Below, piece after piece: positions 25,257-35,855 of a stretch of DNA of 64,000 nt. This DNA comes from Natronogracilivirga saccharolytica (GTDB lineage: Bacteria; Bacteroidota; Rhodothermia; Balneolales; Natronogracilivirgulaceae). Position numbers and translations under genes: made by a program. The notes under the pieces are model-generated. The model saw nothing but the letters and a program-made list of their open reading frames with translations. It was not told where the DNA came from and ran no database searches. The number at the start of each line of letters is the position of its first letter. Within the stretch, counting starts at the first letter, position 1. Where the stretch lies: the NCBI RefSeq assembly GCF_017921895.1, contig NZ_JAFIDN010000005.1:62001-126000 (forward strand), read 5' to 3'.

Positions 25257-26102
25257 TCAGTTCTCAATATGCTCGCGGATAAACCGGTCCCAGGTTTCGG
25301 AATAACCGGGCTCTGACTGTATGAACCCGTCGTTGTGGCCGCCCCGCATTTCCAGCCAGGTTTTCGGCTCTCCGGCCAGCTCATAGAGCTTTTTACCATG
25401 ATGATATGGAATGACATCATCCTGCGGACTGTGAGCGATCATCACCGGCATCGCAATGTCATCCAGGTGATTGCGTACTGGATACCGGATGGTCATTAAT
25501 GCCCGGGCAGGAATAATCGGATAAAGTTCACCGGCAAGATCAGGTGCCGAAGTAAACGTCGACTCCAGCACGACCGCACCTGCGCTGACATTGCTGCCCA
25601 GCCAGGAAGCAATCCCTCCGCCCAGGGAGCGTCCGAACAGGATGATTTCATCGGGCGGAACATTCTGAACTTCCGTAAGAAAACGCCAGGCGGCTTCGGC
25701 ATCCTTGTAGGTTCCCTTTTCAGACGGACTGCCTTCACTTTTGCCGTATCCCCGGTAGTCAAAAATAAATACATTCAGACCCAGTTCGCGGAATACCGAG
25801 ATACTTTCCAGCCGGCCCGAAATATTTCCGGCATTTCCATGAAAAAAAAGTACGGTGCCGCGGCCGTTGCTTACCGGAATGTACCAGCCGTGAAGCCGGT
25901 AATCGTCATCGGTGTGCAGGTAAACATCCTCGTACTCCCAGCCCCGGTCTGCCGGTGTCATCACAATGCTCCTGGTCGGGAAATAGACAAAAGCCGATTG
26001 GAATATGTACATCAGCAGCAGCAACAGCAGATATCCGCCGGCCACAATACCAATAATCCATAAAAATGTTGATCCTGTCACAATACTCCGCTTAGCAGAC
26101 AT
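25257..26102 (-). CDS. Membrane-anchored alpha/beta hydrolase
   Basis: 281 residues. One N-terminal membrane helix (FLWIIGIVAGGYLLLLLLMYIF, residues ~13-34) is followed by an alpha/beta hydrolase domain. Visible landmarks: oxyanion-region FFHGNAGN, nucleophile Ser in GRSLGGG, acidic residue in AHSPQDDVIP and His in GGHNDG. It resembles the BEM46/ABHD13-17-like serine hydrolases, which act on lipids or acyl-proteins in eukaryotes; the bacterial substrate is unknown. The active domain probably faces the periplasm, but topology is inferred. It is transcribed away from the antiporter gene and does not obviously form an operon with its neighbours. Confidence 0.85.
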   Translation of the reverse strand: MSAKRSIVTGSTFLWIIGIVAGGYLLLLLLMYIFQSAFVYFPTRSIVMTPADRGWEYEDVYLHTDDDYRLHGWYIPVSNGRGTVLFFHGNAGNISGRLESISVFRELGLNVFIFDYRGYGKSEGSPSEKGTYKDAEAAWRFLTEVQNVPPDEIILFGRSLGGGIASWLGSNVSAGAVVLESTFTSAPDLAGELYPIIPARALMTIRYPVRNHLDDIAMPVMIAHSPQDDVIPYHHGKKLYELAGEPKTWLEMRGGHNDGFIQSEPGYSETWDRFIREHIEN

Positions 26103-26215
26103 AATTTCACATTGCCCATACTCGCTCGGATTTCTGATTCAAAAATAGACAAACATTACATATCTGCAAATGCCACGCACAAATTGGCAGCAGCCGTGTG
26201 ATTCGTTTAACTGCC

Positions 26216-26782
26216 TCAATCTGCCTTGTATTCTCTGAGGCAATGGTGGATGGCACCGCCGGAGTGCAGCCGGCTTTGATAGAGCCGGAAGCAGTTTACA
26301 TCAAAAGTCACCTCAAAACGCGAAGCCTCCCCCTGCAGAAAGTCCTCCAGCACCGGAGCAAGCGGAGGCTTTTCATCCGGACGTTTTTTTTCACTTTGAC
26401 GAACTCTGCCAAGCGTGATGTGGGGATGGAATGCTCTGTTCTGATAAGGAATGCCTGTCCGGAACAACTCTTCCTGCATGGTGTCATACAAATCCCCCAT
26501 GACGGGATGATAGCGAACTCCGGCCCACAATACGTATGGAGACGATGGATTCGGAAAACAGCCGGTCCCCGAAAGGGTGATCTCAAACGGCCGGAAGGCA
26601 ACATGAGTCAGCGCGTGGAGAACCCGGCGGGTCAGTGTCTTGTCCGTCTCGCCGATGAACCTCAGTGTCAGATGTATCTGCGACTCCGGTGTCTGACGGA
26701 TATCCGGATGCTCCGGTTGGATGGAGGCAAGCTTTTCCCGTACATCATCCGGAATAGCAATGGCCGTAAAGAGACGCATCAT
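26216..26782 (-). CDS. thpR: RNA 2',3'-cyclic phosphodiesterase (2'-5' RNA ligase family)
   Basis: 188 residues of the 2H phosphoesterase superfamily. The two catalytic H-x-T motifs are present: HLTLRFIG (His37) and HITLGRVR (His121). The N-terminal RLFTAIAIPDDVR is typical of ThpR/LigT. The enzyme opens 2',3'-cyclic phosphates on RNA ends and in vitro can make 2'-5' linkages. It begins 5 bases after the acylphosphatase stop codon, so the two genes form an operon. Length is normal. Confidence 0.92.
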   Translation of the reverse strand: MMRLFTAIAIPDDVREKLASIQPEHPDIRQTPESQIHLTLRFIGETDKTLTRRVLHALTHVAFRPFEITLSGTGCFPNPSSPYVLWAGVRYHPVMGDLYDTMQEELFRTGIPYQNRAFHPHITLGRVRQSEKKRPDEKPPLAPVLEDFLQGEASRFEVTFDVNCFRLYQSRLHSGGAIHHCLREYKAD

Positions 26783-26787
26783 AAACC

Positions 26788-27069
26788 TCAGTCCCGTACT
26801 TCAAATGTTTCGTAGCTTACATCAGGATCAACGGGATAGCGATCCACATGATCCACTTTTGCAAGCGGCGGGCCCTTTCGGCAGGCCGCTTCAACCGATC
26901 CGACATCCGAGTGCTTGCCCTGAAGCATGACTTCAACCGAACCGTCTTCACGGTTGCGGATCCACCCGGTCACGGACCGCTCATTTGCATGTTGATTGAC
27001 GTAGTTTCGAAAACCTACGCCCTGAACACGGCCGTAGATATGTAATAAATGGGTTACAATATGACTCAT
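26788..27069 (-). CDS. acyP: Acylphosphatase
   Basis: 93 residues from the ATG at 27069, the size typical of the family; a longer frame up to 27183 adds 38 residues without similarity and is rejected. The catalytic Arg is in GRVQGVGFRNY (Arg21) and the catalytic Asn in TGWIRNREDGSVE. The enzyme hydrolyses acyl phosphates such as carbamoyl phosphate and 1,3-bisphosphoglycerate. It is the first gene of a two-gene unit with thpR. Confidence 0.94.
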   Translation of the reverse strand: MSHIVTHLLHIYGRVQGVGFRNYVNQHANERSVTGWIRNREDGSVEVMLQGKHSDVGSVEAACRKGPPLAKVDHVDRYPVDPDVSYETFEVRD

Positions 27070-27261
27070 GTCCTGAAAATATTGTAGATTATTCTGTTTT
27101 CCTAACAATTCCCGCACCCGGTCAGTTCTTGATGACTGCAGAACGGCAGTGACGGAAATGGAACGGACGACTGGCAATGACAATACATAATAACGCCGTA
27201 ATATCTTAATACCGGCAAATGCATTCCACCGGATTTTCAGAATAGTGTTACAGGCTTCACC

Positions 27262-28191
27262 ATGTTACTGAATATTTTATACACTTTTGCCGGCATTTTT
27301 CTTCTGTACATCGGGGCGGAAGTCCTCGTAAGGGGAAGTGTCGCCCTGTCGTGGAAGTTCAGAGTCACCACCATGCTTACCGGTTTGATTGTGGTGGGAT
27401 TCGGAACAAGCAGTCCCGAACTCTTCGTCAGTCTTCAGGCGACACTTCAGGGAAGCGGCGAGATTGCAGCCGGCAATATCATCGGGTCGAATATCAGCAA
27501 CCTGGCGCTGGTCATGGGGCTGGCCGCACTTGTTTTCCCTTTGCACGCCAGCGCACAGCTGCTTATCAGGGAAGTTCCTGTGATGATAGCGGTCTCCGTA
27601 CTGCTTACCCTGCTCCTGCTGGGCGGTGTCCTGGGCCGCATGGAAGGCATTATTCTTCTTTTCGCTTTGATGATCTACCTTTTTATTACCATCCGGAGCA
27701 ACCTCAAACCCGCTTTTGCAGAAGAACCCAAAGCTTTTTTCACTAAAAACACTCCGCTTCTGATCGTTGTTACACTCGCCGGACTTGCCGTACTGATCAC
27801 CGGCGCCAGTCTGATGGTTTCGGGTGCATCCGGCATTGCACGCGACCTGGATATCGGTGAAGGCATTATCGGCCTGACAGTGGTGGCCATCGGGACCAGC
27901 CTGCCCGAACTGGCCACCGCCATTGTCGCCGCTGTTCGCAAACAGAGCGACCTTATATTAGGCGCCCTGATCGGTTCGAATATTCTGAATATCCTTTTTG
28001 TGCTTGGTGTCACTGCCACGGTCAGGCCCATCGTGCTTGTTGATATCATGGACCTGGACCTGCTGCTGATGACCCTGCTGGCCATCCTGATGGTTCCGGT
28101 CATCCGGACCGGCTATGTGGTAAGCCGCCTGGAGGGCGGACTCCTTTTTGCCGGCTATATGGTTTACATTGTCTGGCTGTTTATGCGATAA
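27262..28191 (+). CDS. Calcium/sodium antiporter, YrbG family
   Basis: 309 residues with about ten membrane segments arranged as two inverted halves. The alpha-1 repeat has VVGFGTSSPELFVS and GNIIGSNISNL; the alpha-2 repeat has VVAIGTSLPELATA and GALIGSNILNI. These are the ion-binding motifs of the CaCA superfamily. The protein should exchange Ca2+ or a related cation for Na+ or H+ across the inner membrane, useful in a saline habitat. No cytoplasmic regulatory domain is present, as expected for the bacterial YrbG type. Monocistronic; divergent from acyP-thpR. Confidence 0.94.
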   Translation: MLLNILYTFAGIFLLYIGAEVLVRGSVALSWKFRVTTMLTGLIVVGFGTSSPELFVSLQATLQGSGEIAAGNIIGSNISNLALVMGLAALVFPLHASAQLLIREVPVMIAVSVLLTLLLLGGVLGRMEGIILLFALMIYLFITIRSNLKPAFAEEPKAFFTKNTPLLIVVTLAGLAVLITGASLMVSGASGIARDLDIGEGIIGLTVVAIGTSLPELATAIVAAVRKQSDLILGALIGSNILNILFVLGVTATVRPIVLVDIMDLDLLLMTLLAILMVPVIRTGYVVSRLEGGLLFAGYMVYIVWLFMR

Positions 28192-28285
28192 CTGGTCGGG
28201 TTAGCAATTACAGGAGTACACCGGCACACTTTCGGTTTACACCTTCACCGGTATCACTGTTACGACTTCTCTGGTGTACCTGCCT

Positions 28286-30196
28286 TTACTCCTTCACCAG
28301 CACCACGCCGGAACCCGGAGGCATTTCCAGAGTGAGCTTCCCGGATGCGGACTGATGCTGGCTGATGCCGGTCTCACCGGCAGATACCTCAAGCTTTTTT
28401 AAATACTTTTCCGGATGCTCCGCGGATACCGACACACTGACTGCATCTTCCCCAAATGACGGCCGGCCGGACCTGACTGCTCGGGCAGTCTTCCCGCCGG
28501 ACAGTTCCATGTTGCGGACGATCACCACTGCCTCCTTTTCACCGCTGCGCCGCCGGAATGCAAAGACGCCGTTCTCATCATCCGCTGACAGTACGGAAAA
28601 ATCCCCGTACCTGATTGCCTCACTGTCGTTCCGCAGGTGAATCAACCGGCGGTAAAATGCGTGCAGGTCCCGGTCAAATTCCACCGTGTCATACTCTTTC
28701 CTCGGGGATCCGTCCGGCAATACCGCCTCGGGTTCATATTTATAGTCGGGCCACAGCATGGGCTTGCGGCAGCAGGGATCGTTGGCGCCCCACATCCCTG
28801 CCTCATCACCATAGTAGATCATCGGCGCGCCCGGAAAGGTGAACTGCACCAGCGCCATAAGCCGCTGCACCGTCCGCTCCTGCGCATCCGGCTTGCGGGT
28901 ATCGAACTTGCCGTTTTCGGCCCGTGACCGGTTGAAGTAGTCCCACCATCGCCTGCCGCCGCCCAGATCACGGTTTACAATGCGCGATGCGAGCCGGTCG
29001 GTGTCGTGCGATCCCAGCAAATTCTGCATCACCTCCGGAACCGGCCACGGAAAGCCGGTGAGCAGCTCCTCCAGTTTTCCGCCGAACTCTGTTGCAGTCA
29101 CCGGACTCTGAGTCCAGACAAAAAACTCATTGCAGGCAAACTGGAAATTGTAATTCATCACCGCGTCAAATTCATCCCCTTTCACATAAGGAAAGGTTTT
29201 GTCGATGGTATCAATGACCTCGCCCACCAGATAGGCATCCGGATTGATCGAACGGACATGTTTGCGCCAGGCCTTCCAGAACGGGTGCTTGACACAGAAA
29301 GCGACATCCAGACGCCACCCGTCGATGCCGCTGAACGTATCCCCGTTCCCGTAGGGATCCATCCATCGCCGGGTAATCTCGAAAATGTACTCCCGCGGCC
29401 CCTCAACGATACCGCGCCGGTCTTCCCGGAGCTCGGGCAGCTCATTGAATCCTTCCCAGGTGCGCACATTGAAACCGGACCGGAAGGGATGTGCCGGCTC
29501 ACCGCGCCTGCGCTCATCAGCACCCCAGTCCGCACCTTTGTCATCATCCGCCCAGGACTCCACCGCTATCCAGTCACGAAACGGCGAATCCTGCTGCCGG
29601 ACAAGTACATCCTGATAAACCCAGCTGTTCAGTCCCATGTGATTGAACACACCATCCAGAACAATATACATCCCGCGGCGATGCACCTCTTCAATCAGCA
29701 TCAGCAGCTGTTCGTCTGCGCTGGTCCACTCCCAGGTTGAGGGATCGTGCGGAGTTTCGCGCGCAATGATCGCCCGGTCGCCGTCCGGATCCGGACCGAA
29801 GTTGGGGTCCACATGGTGGTATGTCGCACCATCATATTTATGGGCCGACGGCGCCTCGAAAACGGGATTTAGATAAAGCGCTCCGATACCGAGATCCTGC
29901 AGATAATCCAGCTGATCAATAATGCCCTGCAGATCGCCGCCGTACCGGCGCCGCTGCAGATTCAGCCACAAATTCTTGCCGTTTTCCTGTTCGTAGGGCT
30001 GCAGGCGGTACCAGTCTGATCCCCAGGGATGACGCTCCAGCGGTGATTTGTGGTCGTGCGGCCAGGCATTTTTCTGGTCGATGGCGCGCGGGGTGTTGTT
30101 CGGGTCGCCGTTGCGGAAACGCTCGGGCATGATCTGGTACCATACGATGCCCCGGGCCCAGCCGGGCACATCGATTTCAAGCTTTCTTTTTGCCAT
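28286..30196 (-). CDS. GH13 glycoside hydrolase (alpha-amylase / neopullulanase-like)
   Basis: 636 residues without a signal peptide, hence probably cytoplasmic. It starts directly in the (beta/alpha)8 barrel (GIVWYQIMPERFRNGDP). The conserved GH13 regions are present: DGVFNH (I), GWRLDVAF with the nucleophile Asp (II), LVGEVID with the acid/base Glu (III), and LLGSHDTDR with the transition-state Asp (IV). A C-terminal beta domain follows (GVFAFRRRSGEKEAVVIV). It resembles cyclomaltodextrinases, neopullulanases and maltogenic amylases, though it lacks the N-terminal domain of that group. It would hydrolyse imported maltodextrins. Its neighbour upstream is a GH28 remnant. Confidence 0.9.
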   Translation of the reverse strand: MAKRKLEIDVPGWARGIVWYQIMPERFRNGDPNNTPRAIDQKNAWPHDHKSPLERHPWGSDWYRLQPYEQENGKNLWLNLQRRRYGGDLQGIIDQLDYLQDLGIGALYLNPVFEAPSAHKYDGATYHHVDPNFGPDPDGDRAIIARETPHDPSTWEWTSADEQLLMLIEEVHRRGMYIVLDGVFNHMGLNSWVYQDVLVRQQDSPFRDWIAVESWADDDKGADWGADERRRGEPAHPFRSGFNVRTWEGFNELPELREDRRGIVEGPREYIFEITRRWMDPYGNGDTFSGIDGWRLDVAFCVKHPFWKAWRKHVRSINPDAYLVGEVIDTIDKTFPYVKGDEFDAVMNYNFQFACNEFFVWTQSPVTATEFGGKLEELLTGFPWPVPEVMQNLLGSHDTDRLASRIVNRDLGGGRRWWDYFNRSRAENGKFDTRKPDAQERTVQRLMALVQFTFPGAPMIYYGDEAGMWGANDPCCRKPMLWPDYKYEPEAVLPDGSPRKEYDTVEFDRDLHAFYRRLIHLRNDSEAIRYGDFSVLSADDENGVFAFRRRSGEKEAVVIVRNMELSGGKTARAVRSGRPSFGEDAVSVSVSAEHPEKYLKKLEVSAGETGISQHQSASGKLTLEMPPGSGVVLVKE

Positions 30197-30287
30197 ACTA
30201 TAGAAAAATCAACTGAATGTGTTCTGTTTACTGTCTGCCGCCGGGACTGAATAACTTCTCGGCATAGGCTTCATCATCGTTATTCAT

Positions 30288-30371
30288 CAGCATAGACAAC
30301 ATCCTCATTACTCCTCAGCATTGACAACATCCTCATTACTCCACAGCATAGACAACATCCTCAATACGGAA
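30288..30371. repeat. Three tandem 28-bp copies of the 3' end of the GH28 remnant
   Basis: Copies at 30288-30315, 30316-30343 and 30344-30371 (the last diverging after about 20 bases). Plus-strand unit begins CAGCATAGACAACATCCTCA. On the minus strand the unit encodes EDVVYAVE and includes the TAA stop (30336-30338). The extra copies lie after the stop codon in the 3' UTR. Confidence 0.85.
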
Positions 30372-30539
30372 GTTCCGGACGTGCGAAGTGTCAATGCCGG
30401 CTGCGGCCGAATCTACCCTGAATTCCTGAAAAATGACACCCCGAATGGGTTTTTCTTCCAGTCCTCTGGCCAGAACGACTTTTTCGGCATTTCCGGCCGC
30501 TGCAATAAATACAAATAGTATCAGACTGACTTTTCGCAT
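30336..30539 (-). pseudogene. GH28 (polygalacturonase-like) remnant with signal peptide
   Basis: 67 codons. Residues 1-19 look like a signal peptide (VSLILFVFIAAAGNA). The rest resembles the last coil of GH28 pectinases, where NAE...L-RGL...P-I-x-x-I/V-x-F-x-x-(V/F)-R-(I/V) is followed by an Asn/His-Val-R-x-(F/L)-R-I-E-(D/N)-V motif; here VVLARGLEEKPIRGVIFQEF and HVRNFRIEDV. The catalytic Asp residues and several hundred residues between are missing, so I infer an internal deletion that joined start and end in frame. It could instead be an intact small secreted protein. It lies upstream of the GH13 gene on the same strand. Confidence 0.5.
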
Positions 30540-30612
30540 ATTTTGTTCACTTTGATGTTACAGGGGTGGAATAATTTACGATATTCACAACGAAGTCTCT
30601 CAGGAATTTGTC

Positions 30613-31038
30613 ATGCTTGATCACCTTGCCTACAACTGGTTTCTGCTGTTTTACAGTGTTCTGGGCCTGCTCCTTCTCATACAGGGAGTCATCTGGGCGT
30701 TAAACCCCGCTCCGTTTTATGACTATCTCAGGCAGGCCGCACGCTTGGAAAAACGTCCGCCCATGCTGCTTAAATCGGCGCGGTATGTTGCCCTCTTCGC
30801 AACGGCGTCGCTGGTGTTCGGGTTCCTGCAGCTCTCGGTTATCGACATCGTTTTTTCGATGGGACTTGCCGGACTGGCACTTTCCGTGCTGAGTTATCTT
30901 GCCCGATGGGACTACATGCGCCCGATTATTGCGGAACATCCCGAAGCGGTAAAGCGTTTTTTACGTCTCACCGGATATTTTTCAATATCCACGGCACTGG
31001 TTCTGGCCCTGCTTGTTTACCGGCTGCTGGTTTTCTGA
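30613..31038 (+). CDS. Hypothetical four-helix membrane protein
   Basis: 141 residues with four predicted membrane helices (about residues 8-29, 55-75, 78-95 and 118-139) and basic loops (AARLEKRPPMLLKSARY). I recognise no named family. It begins 74 bases after the divergent GH28 remnant and ends 18 bases before the exonuclease gene on the same strand, so it is probably the first gene of an operon with the exonuclease and DNA ligase. That link to DNA repair may be only positional. Confidence 0.75.
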   Translation: MLDHLAYNWFLLFYSVLGLLLLIQGVIWALNPAPFYDYLRQAARLEKRPPMLLKSARYVALFATASLVFGFLQLSVIDIVFSMGLAGLALSVLSYLARWDYMRPIIAEHPEAVKRFLRLTGYFSISTALVLALLVYRLLVF

Positions 31039-31056
31039 TGACCGACGGACCCTCCG

Positions 31057-32052
31057 ATGAACCTTCAAAAAAGCGGATTTCACGGTTTTTATCTGCCCGA
31101 TGCGGGCATTGCTCTTGACGGACCGCTTCCGGACGGGGGTGATGCTGTGTTCATCTCCCACGCCCACGCCGATCATGCTCCCCGCAACCGCGGTGCCGAA
31201 GTGTACGCTTCCCCCGCCACCGCCGCCCTCATCCGCGCACGCGGCCACAAGGGACCGGTAAACGAGGTTCCTTTCGGCGAGACCGTATCTTTTCCCCGCG
31301 CCGATGTCACACTTTATCCGGCCGGACACATCCTCGGGTCCGCCATGATTTACATCGTCTCGGACTCCGGATCGATGCTCTACACCGGCGACTGCCGGAC
31401 ACCCCCGTCCCCGACTTCTGAAGGATTTGAGCTTCCGGATGCGCCCGTTGACCACCTGGTCATCGAAGCTACTTTCGGCCTGCCCATCTACAAATGGGCT
31501 CCTCATGAACAGCTGTTTGCTCAGATACGCGATTTTGCCCGCAATGCGCTGAATGACGGGGCAACTCCGGTGCTGCTTTGCTATAACCTGGGGAAAGCAC
31601 AGGAGGTGATGCATGCCCTTGCAGGCGCCTGTCCCGAAATGGCGGTTCAGATACACGGAGCGGGAGCGCCGCTGTGCCGCGTATACGAATCGTTCGGGAT
31701 CAATCTGGGCCGATGGGAGCCCTATGACAAATCATCGGTGCCCGGAAAGGCGCTGATCACACCCGCATCCACCGCCGACACTGCGATGGTTCAGAATATC
31801 CGCAACGCCCGCATCGCCTATGTCTCCGGATGGGCATCGCTCGAAGCGCGCGCCTCCCAGCTTCTGGCCGATGCGCTGATTCCGCTTTCCGATCACCTCG
31901 ACTTTTTCGAACTCCTCGATACCTGCCGGAAATGCAATCCCGGACATGTTTATCTGACCCACAGTCCCAATCCGGATGTTGCCCTCCATTTCCTGGAACA
32001 GGAAGGGTTTTCGTGCAGCAGCCTTGATCTGGAGATGATCGATGACGGATAG
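31057..32052 (+). CDS. Ligase-associated MBL-fold DNA exonuclease
   Basis: 331 residues, metallo-beta-lactamase fold with the metal motif SHAHADHAP (H-x-H-x-D-H), a later metal His in YPAGHILGSAM, YTGDCR and a beta-CASP-like C-terminal half with YLTHSPNPD. The family is known as the ligase-associated DNA exonuclease: an MBL nuclease encoded next to a PP_1105-type ATP-dependent ligase. Here the ligase ATG lies inside this gene's last codons (11-base overlap), so translation is coupled. The product probably trims DNA ends before sealing. The other two usual partners, an Lhr-like helicase and a Pde-type phosphoesterase, are not seen in the window. Confidence 0.9.
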   Translation: MNLQKSGFHGFYLPDAGIALDGPLPDGGDAVFISHAHADHAPRNRGAEVYASPATAALIRARGHKGPVNEVPFGETVSFPRADVTLYPAGHILGSAMIYIVSDSGSMLYTGDCRTPPSPTSEGFELPDAPVDHLVIEATFGLPIYKWAPHEQLFAQIRDFARNALNDGATPVLLCYNLGKAQEVMHALAGACPEMAVQIHGAGAPLCRVYESFGINLGRWEPYDKSSVPGKALITPASTADTAMVQNIRNARIAYVSGWASLEARASQLLADALIPLSDHLDFFELLDTCRKCNPGHVYLTHSPNPDVALHFLEQEGFSCSSLDLEMIDDG

Positions 32053-33847
32053 CGGCCGGACATATCACGGGCACAAACCGGCTTCGGAGCCGTGCGGTAA
32101 CGGTCCACGCTCCCGGGACAACAGCTTTGAGCGGTTTTGCCGGGTTCTCTTGGAAATCATGCGGACCCGTTCCGGCCGCAGGAAAATTGCGCTGTTTTCA
32201 GACTACCTCTCCTCCCTTGGCGATGAAGACGATATCGATCGTGCCGTTCGGTTTGTCGGTGAAGGTGCCTTTTCCACCATTTCGGGCAGACGGGCCTCCG
32301 TCGGACACCGCACCGTTGCCCTCACGGCTGCGTCATTTTGTGATGTTGATTACGACAAGGTGTTCCGCCCCTGCCGTACCGCCACCGGCAGCGCCTCGGA
32401 AACCATTGAAAAGCTTATGGCCAACCTGCCCGCAGCCATCGAAAAGCGGCAGCCGGCGGGCATCACCCTGGCCGAACTTGAGCAGATTTTCGGGTCACTC
32501 GCCGGAGCCGGCCGCCGGGAGGAAAAACAGCGGCTGCTGACCGATGCCTGGAAACGCATGTCACCTCCGGAAATCCGGTTCATGATCAGGATCATGAGTC
32601 AGGGGTCGCTGCGGATCGGCTTTGAGCTTCGAAGCATTTTGTCCGCCATCGCCCGGGCCTGCGGGACGGATGCCGATGAAGTCCGGCGGGTGCATATGCT
32701 TTCCGGGAGTATCGGACACGCAGCACTGCTTGCCTTCCGGAACGATCTTTCAAGTGCGTCTTTCCAAATGTATCAGCCGGTAGCTTTCATGCTGGCTTCT
32801 CCGCTGGAAAGCCGGTCACTGTCCAAACCCGAAGATTACGTTGCCGAAGAAAAATTCGACGGGATGCGCGCCCAGGCACACATCGGGCCGGATAAGGCAA
32901 TGCTGTTTTCAAGGGACCTGAATGATATCTCCGGCACGTTTCCGGACGCCGCCGCGCAGCTGATCCGTTCACGGCTGAAGCTATCATCAGGCAGTATGGT
33001 CCTCGACGGGGAGTTGTGCGTTTTCAAAGACGGGCAGATTCAACCCTTCCGGCAGCTTCAAAAGCGAATGGGCGTAAAAAAGCCGGGTGCAAAACTGCTG
33101 GATGAGCATCCGGTGGTCTTCATCGCCTATGACCTGCTGTTTCTGGATAATGATCCGGTCCTGGAACTGCCCCTGCCGGAGCGCAGAACCCGTCTGGAAA
33201 CACTGTGCGGCCGGACAGGCATTCCATTTTCGCGTCAGATACCGGTCTCATCCGGGCAGGACATTGAAAGGCTGTTCCGCAAGGCCATTGAAAACGGAAA
33301 CGAAGGACTGATGCTCAAACACCGCAAAAGCCGCTACGAATACGGCCAGCGCAACAAGTCCTGGCTTAAAGTAAAGGAGCCCCGCGGGACGCTGGACACG
33401 GTGATCATGTATGCCCATGCCGGCAGCGGAAAACGCGGAGGCACCTACTCCGATTTTACCCTTGGAATTCGCGTGGCTGATGATGAGCGCTATGAAGAGG
33501 AGTTTATCCCCATAGGAAAAGCATACAGCGGTTACACCGATGCCGAGCTGAAAAAACTCAACAGCCGCATCCGCGAACTGGCCGTCGAGCGGTTCGGCCC
33601 CACACTCTCCCTGAAACCGGGAATCATTGTTGAAGTCGAGTTTGACGATATTCAGATAAACAAACGCACCAAGGCCGGATATACGCTGCGCCTGCCCCGT
33701 TTCAAAGCCATTCGCTGGGATCTTTCACCTGCTGACACTGACACCCTTGCCGATGTCGAACACCGCTATCAGAAACGGGCCGGAAAAACGGGAGACAAAA
33801 CCTCCGGATCTCCTGCGGTCCACTGGCCGGATATCGAAAGCTCATGA
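32042..33847 (+). CDS. ATP-dependent DNA ligase (PP_1105 family)
   Basis: 601 residues. An N-terminal DNA-binding domain (residues ~30-240) precedes the adenylation domain, whose active-site Lys271 sits in EEKFDGMRAQAH (K-x-DG-x-R). Other nucleotidyltransferase motifs: VLDGELCVF, GLMLKHRKSRYEYG, and WLKVKEPRG. A C-terminal OB domain ends the protein. It seals DNA nicks using ATP. Such ligases are additional to the replicative NAD-dependent LigA. Overlap with the exonuclease gene shows that both act in one repair pathway. The ATG at 32042 is supported by the overlap and by the length. Confidence 0.92.
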   Translation: MTDSGRTYHGHKPASEPCGNGPRSRDNSFERFCRVLLEIMRTRSGRRKIALFSDYLSSLGDEDDIDRAVRFVGEGAFSTISGRRASVGHRTVALTAASFCDVDYDKVFRPCRTATGSASETIEKLMANLPAAIEKRQPAGITLAELEQIFGSLAGAGRREEKQRLLTDAWKRMSPPEIRFMIRIMSQGSLRIGFELRSILSAIARACGTDADEVRRVHMLSGSIGHAALLAFRNDLSSASFQMYQPVAFMLASPLESRSLSKPEDYVAEEKFDGMRAQAHIGPDKAMLFSRDLNDISGTFPDAAAQLIRSRLKLSSGSMVLDGELCVFKDGQIQPFRQLQKRMGVKKPGAKLLDEHPVVFIAYDLLFLDNDPVLELPLPERRTRLETLCGRTGIPFSRQIPVSSGQDIERLFRKAIENGNEGLMLKHRKSRYEYGQRNKSWLKVKEPRGTLDTVIMYAHAGSGKRGGTYSDFTLGIRVADDERYEEEFIPIGKAYSGYTDAELKKLNSRIRELAVERFGPTLSLKPGIIVEVEFDDIQINKRTKAGYTLRLPRFKAIRWDLSPADTDTLADVEHRYQKRAGKTGDKTSGSPAVHWPDIESS

Positions 33848-33998
33848 CCGCTGAAAAATCTCTGCTTGCCGGATACCAACAACCCGTGACCGCGTAAAAA
33901 GCCCGGCTGAGCGGATACCATCACCTAACCGCGAGGAGATAATGGCAGACGCTCAAACTTGTGTCACTCCCAGGCGGATGCGCCCTGCCGGGCGCACA
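33848..33998. other. Convergent intergenic stretch
   Basis: No gene. It contains a perfect 7-bp stem with 4-nt loop, TGCGCCC-TGCC-GGGCGCA, at 33979-33996, which may be part of the end of the ligase operon; no T run follows on the plus strand. Confidence 0.5.
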
Positions 33999-34039
33999 TA
34001 AAAAAACCGGCACTCCGGGAAGATCCGGAATGCCGGTTT
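33999..34039 (-). terminator. Rho-independent terminator of groESL
   Basis: On the minus strand AAACCGGCATTCCGG pairs with CCGGAGTGCCGGTTT around a short loop (34039-34004), followed by a T run to 33999. It lies about 65 bases after the groEL stop. Confidence 0.9.
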
Positions 34040-34103
34040 GGAATATGAGTAAGCTGATTGTCCCGGATTAACTCCGGAACAGGCAGTTCTCAGGCGGGGC
34101 GGT

Positions 34104-35759
<1,656 letters not shown>

Positions 35760-35855
35760 AATCTGAATTCCTTTTTAAATGTTTCTGGTTCAAAATTTCC
35801 GGTTTGGCACAAGCTCTGCAGATGTTTTCCGCGCAGCTTCATGCCGGGAAATCCA

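Noticed and set aside
30336-30539. Intact GH28 enzyme
   Set aside because: 67 codons cannot hold the beta-helix, and the catalytic aspartates are absent.
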